The notes beneath the pieces are model-generated. The model saw only the letters and a list, made by a program, of their open reading frames with translations. It was not told where the DNA came from and searched no databases. From Pseudomonadota bacterium (GTDB lineage: Bacteria; Pseudomonadota; Gammaproteobacteria; Xanthomonadales; Rhodanobacteraceae): a DNA stretch of 5,915 bases. Location of the stretch: contig JAEYZH010000075.1 of NCBI GenBank assembly GCA_023430685.1, positions 1 to 5,915 of the forward strand, in the 5' to 3' direction. Position numbers and translations under genes: made by a program. Positions 4,310 through 5,915 of the stretch are shown here, one piece after another (the first letter of the stretch is position 1; every line of letters begins with the position of its first letter).

Positions 4310-5263
4310 ATGAGCGCGCGCATCCCGACCCTCGACATCCGCCGCTACGACGCTCCGGCGACCACGCGCGACCGCGACGACTTCGTCGCCGAACTCGGCG
4401 CGGCCTATCGCGAATGGGGCTTCGCCGGCATCCGCGGGCACGGCATCCCGTCGTCGCTGATCGACGCGGCGTACGAGGCGTTCCGCGCATTCTTCGCGTT
4501 GCCGGACGAGGTCAAGCGCAGGTACCACGTACCCGGTGGCGGCGGCGCGCGCGGCTACACGCCGTTCGGCATCGAGACCGCGAAGGATTCACGCTACCCG
4601 GACCTCAAGGAGTTCTGGCACATCGGGCGCGAGATCCCGCGCGATTCGCGCCATGCGGGCGTGATGCCGCCGAACATCTGGCCATCCGAAGTACCCTCGT
4701 TCCGCGAGCGTGGCTACGGCCTGTACCAGGCGCTCGACGCGCTCGGTTCGCGCGTGCTCGCGGCGCTCGCGCTGCATATCGGCCTGCCCGAGGACTGGTT
4801 CGCCGACAAGACCGATTCCGGCAATTCGATCCTGCGCCCGATCCACTACCCGCCGATCGCCACGCCCGACGTGCCGAACGTGCGCGCGGGCGCGCACGAG
4901 GACATCAACCTGATCACCTTGCTGGTCGGCGCGAGCGCGCAGGGCCTGGAGGTGAAATCGCGCAAGGGCGAGTGGGTGCCGTTCACCGCCGACGCCGACA
5001 CCATCGTCGTCAACATCGGCGACATGCTGCAGCGCCTGACCAACCACGTGTATCCGTCGACGACGCACCGCGTCGTCAATCCGCCCGGCGACGATGCGCG
5101 CAAGCCGCGCTATTCGGTGCCGTTCTTCCTGCATCCCAATCCCGACTTCCTGATCGACGTGCTGCCTTCCTGCGTCGATGCAGCCAATCCGAACCGCTAT
5201 CCGCAAGCGATCACCGCGCACGACTACCTGCTCGAGCGCCTGCGCGAGATCAAGCTGGCCTGA
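4310..5263 (+). CDS. Isopenicillin N synthase-like 2-oxoglutarate/Fe(II) dioxygenase
   Basis: Soluble non-haem iron oxygenase of the DIOX_N/2OG-FeII_Oxy family, 317 residues, the usual length. The N-terminal domain (4-120) has IPTLDIRRYD, then REWGFAGIRGHGIP (34-47), the hallmark of this family, and RGYTPFGIETAKDS and DLKEFWHIGRE, conserved in the bacterial 'isopenicillin N synthase family' subgroup. The double-stranded beta-helix core carries the iron-binding facial triad His196-x-Asp198 (GAHEDINLITLL) and His253 (STTHRVVNPP), and the cosubstrate motif Arg267-x-Ser269 (PRYSVPFFLHP). The ATG at 4310 is 3 nt after the glmM stop; only a weak GAGCGG-like ribosome site precedes it, so coupling to glmM translation is likely. 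The substrate cannot be told from sequence. True isopenicillin N synthase activity is unlikely, as no beta-lactam genes are nearby; oxidation of an amino acid, small metabolite or xenobiotic is possible. Confidence 0.92.
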   Translation: MSARIPTLDIRRYDAPATTRDRDDFVAELGAAYREWGFAGIRGHGIPSSLIDAAYEAFRAFFALPDEVKRRYHVPGGGGARGYTPFGIETAKDSRYPDLKEFWHIGREIPRDSRHAGVMPPNIWPSEVPSFRERGYGLYQALDALGSRVLAALALHIGLPEDWFADKTDSGNSILRPIHYPPIATPDVPNVRAGAHEDINLITLLVGASAQGLEVKSRKGEWVPFTADADTIVVNIGDMLQRLTNHVYPSTTHRVVNPPGDDARKPRYSVPFFLHPNPDFLIDVLPSCVDAANPNRYPQAITAHDYLLERLREIKLA

Positions 5264-5347
5264 GCTCGGCGCGCGCGTCGCCGCAGGTGCGCCACGCGCA
5301 GCGCGAGCGCGCAACACGGGACGACCTTGCCGCCATTGCCGCCCGAC
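5264..5347. other. Intergenic gap, no recognised signal
   Basis: 84 bp of GC-rich sequence between the oxygenase stop and the next ATG. It holds CG-alternating runs that can form short stems (for example GGCG/CGCC around 5268-5282) but no T-run terminator and no convincing -35/-10 pair. Confidence 0.5.
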
Positions 5348-5915
5348 ATGACGCCTGCCGCGACCACGCCTCGCCGCACGACCGCGCTCGCCGTACTCGC
5401 GATCACGCTGGCGATCGCGTTCGCGTACTGGCCCGGCCTCGCCGGCGACTGGGGTCGCGACGATTATTTCCAGCTCGCATTCGCGCGCCTGCTCGAGTCG
5501 CCGTGGCCGCTGTTCGTGCGCGACCATTTCCCGGTGCCGGGGTCGGTGTTCCGCCCGCTCGGCGTCGCGTCGATGTGGCTCGGCGCCGCGCTGTTCGGCA
5601 GCGATTACACCGCGCATGCAGCGTGCGACCTTGCGTTGCATGTCGCGGTCGCGCTCGCGTTGTTCGGCTGCCTCGTGCGAGCGGGCCTGGCGGTCGTGCC
5701 CGCGGCACTCGCGAGCCTGCTGTTCGGCCTCCATCCCCTCGCGATCGGCACCGCACTCTGGTGGTCGGCGCGCTTCGACCTGCTTGCGACGCTGTTCGGC
5801 CTGCTCGCGCTGTGGGCGGCGACCAGTCATCGCGAACGACCGCGCACGCTCACGCTCGCCTGCACGGTGGCCGCGTCGCTCGCGGCGCTGCTGTCGAAGG
5901 AGACCGGCGTCGCGG
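5348..5915 (+). CDS. Polytopic membrane protein, N-terminal part; GT-C-type glycosyltransferase-like
   Basis: The first 189 codons are present and the gene runs off the right edge. The start is the ATG at 5348 (MTPAATTPRRTTALAVLAIT), 84 nt after the oxygenase stop; an in-frame TTG at 5336 is a weaker option, and neither has a clear ribosome site. A short Arg-containing cytoplasmic end precedes TM1 (about 12-29). The first outer loop contains GDWGRDDYFQLA with Asp38-Asp39, the position where GT-C glycosyltransferases keep catalytic acidic residues. Further hydrophobic segments lie near 70-84, 92-112, 114-128, 144-158 and 167-182. FRPLG (68-72), LLFGLHPLAIGTALWWSARFDLLA (124-147) and LLSKETG (181-187) match the pattern I know from PMT/TMTC-like membrane proteins that use polyprenyl-phosphate sugars. 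Likely role: glycosylation of lipid, protein or envelope polymer on the periplasmic side; the acceptor is unknown. Co-transcription with the upstream genes is possible. Confidence 0.7.
   Translation, partial: MTPAATTPRRTTALAVLAITLAIAFAYWPGLAGDWGRDDYFQLAFARLLESPWPLFVRDHFPVPGSVFRPLGVASMWLGAALFGSDYTAHAACDLALHVAVALALFGCLVRAGLAVVPAALASLLFGLHPLAIGTALWWSARFDLLATLFGLLALWAATSHRERPRTLTLACTVAASLAALLSKETGVA

Noticed and set aside
2690..4528. 612-codon minus-strand open frame opposite dksA end, glmM and oxygenase start
   Set aside because: Mirrors glmM codons, spans the intergenic repeat, is rich in R/A/H/E without any domain pattern; stop-free because of GC bias.
4310..5263. Evidence for beta-lactam biosynthesis from the IPNS-like gene
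   Set aside because: No ACV synthetase or other beta-lactam genes nearby; the IPNS name covers a wide 2OG-oxygenase family.
4589..5830. 413-codon minus-strand open frame opposite the oxygenase and glycosyltransferase genes
   Set aside because: Crosses two convincing plus-strand genes and their gap, with no recognisable motif; a shadow frame.

Overview
The window is a very GC-rich (G/C-saturated third positions), densely coding bacterial segment. It carries a phosphoglucosamine mutase, a DksA with a long Lys/Ala/Pro-rich N-terminal extension, a 444-residue 'IDDQVHF'-type dihydroorotase and GGGAATN heptamer repeats in an intergenic gap. Together these point to a gammaproteobacterium of the Xanthomonadales/Lysobacterales (Lysobacter/Rhodanobacter-like). 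The lineage is inferred from gene character and memory of that group, not from a search.

Left half, minus strand (about 1-1784): a tightly packed unit read right to left. It comprises yidD (membrane protein insertion factor, 1515-1784), a dihydroorotase of pyrimidine synthesis (188-1522, overlapping yidD by 8 nt), and the start of a secreted protein that runs off the left edge (probably an M23-type cell-wall peptidase, 4-nt GTGA overlap with the dihydroorotase). The overlaps suggest one transcript with translational coupling.

Centre (1785-1901): a short divergent control region. A good sigma70-type promoter faces right toward dksA (TTGCCG-17-TATAAC). A weaker one faces left toward yidD (TTGTGA-16-TATAGC). 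The two share the same TATA bases. The yidD leader also contains two adjacent palindromes just before its start codon.

Right half, plus strand: dksA (1902-2816) encodes a transcription factor whose zinc-finger cysteines are mostly replaced and which has a histone-H1-like tail of about 130 residues. A 127-bp interrupted palindrome (2821-2947) follows, made of four GGGAATN heptamers, a nested stem-loop, and four inverted heptamers that end exactly at the glmM start codon. glmM (2948-4306, UDP-GlcNAc precursor synthesis for peptidoglycan and LPS) is followed after 3 nt by an isopenicillin-N-synthase-like 2-oxoglutarate/Fe(II) oxygenase (4310-5263). Then comes the N-terminal third or so of a polytopic GT-C-type membrane glycosyltransferase-like protein (5348 to the right edge).

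Functionally the window mixes envelope biogenesis (YidD, M23-like protein, GlmM, putative glycosyltransferase) with pyrimidine synthesis and the stringent-response regulator DksA. I see no complete new multi-gene system, phage, IS element, CRISPR array, tRNA or rRNA. The least-explained structures are the heptamer/G-quadruplex palindrome fused to the glmM start, the DksA architecture and the shared-TATA divergent promoter.
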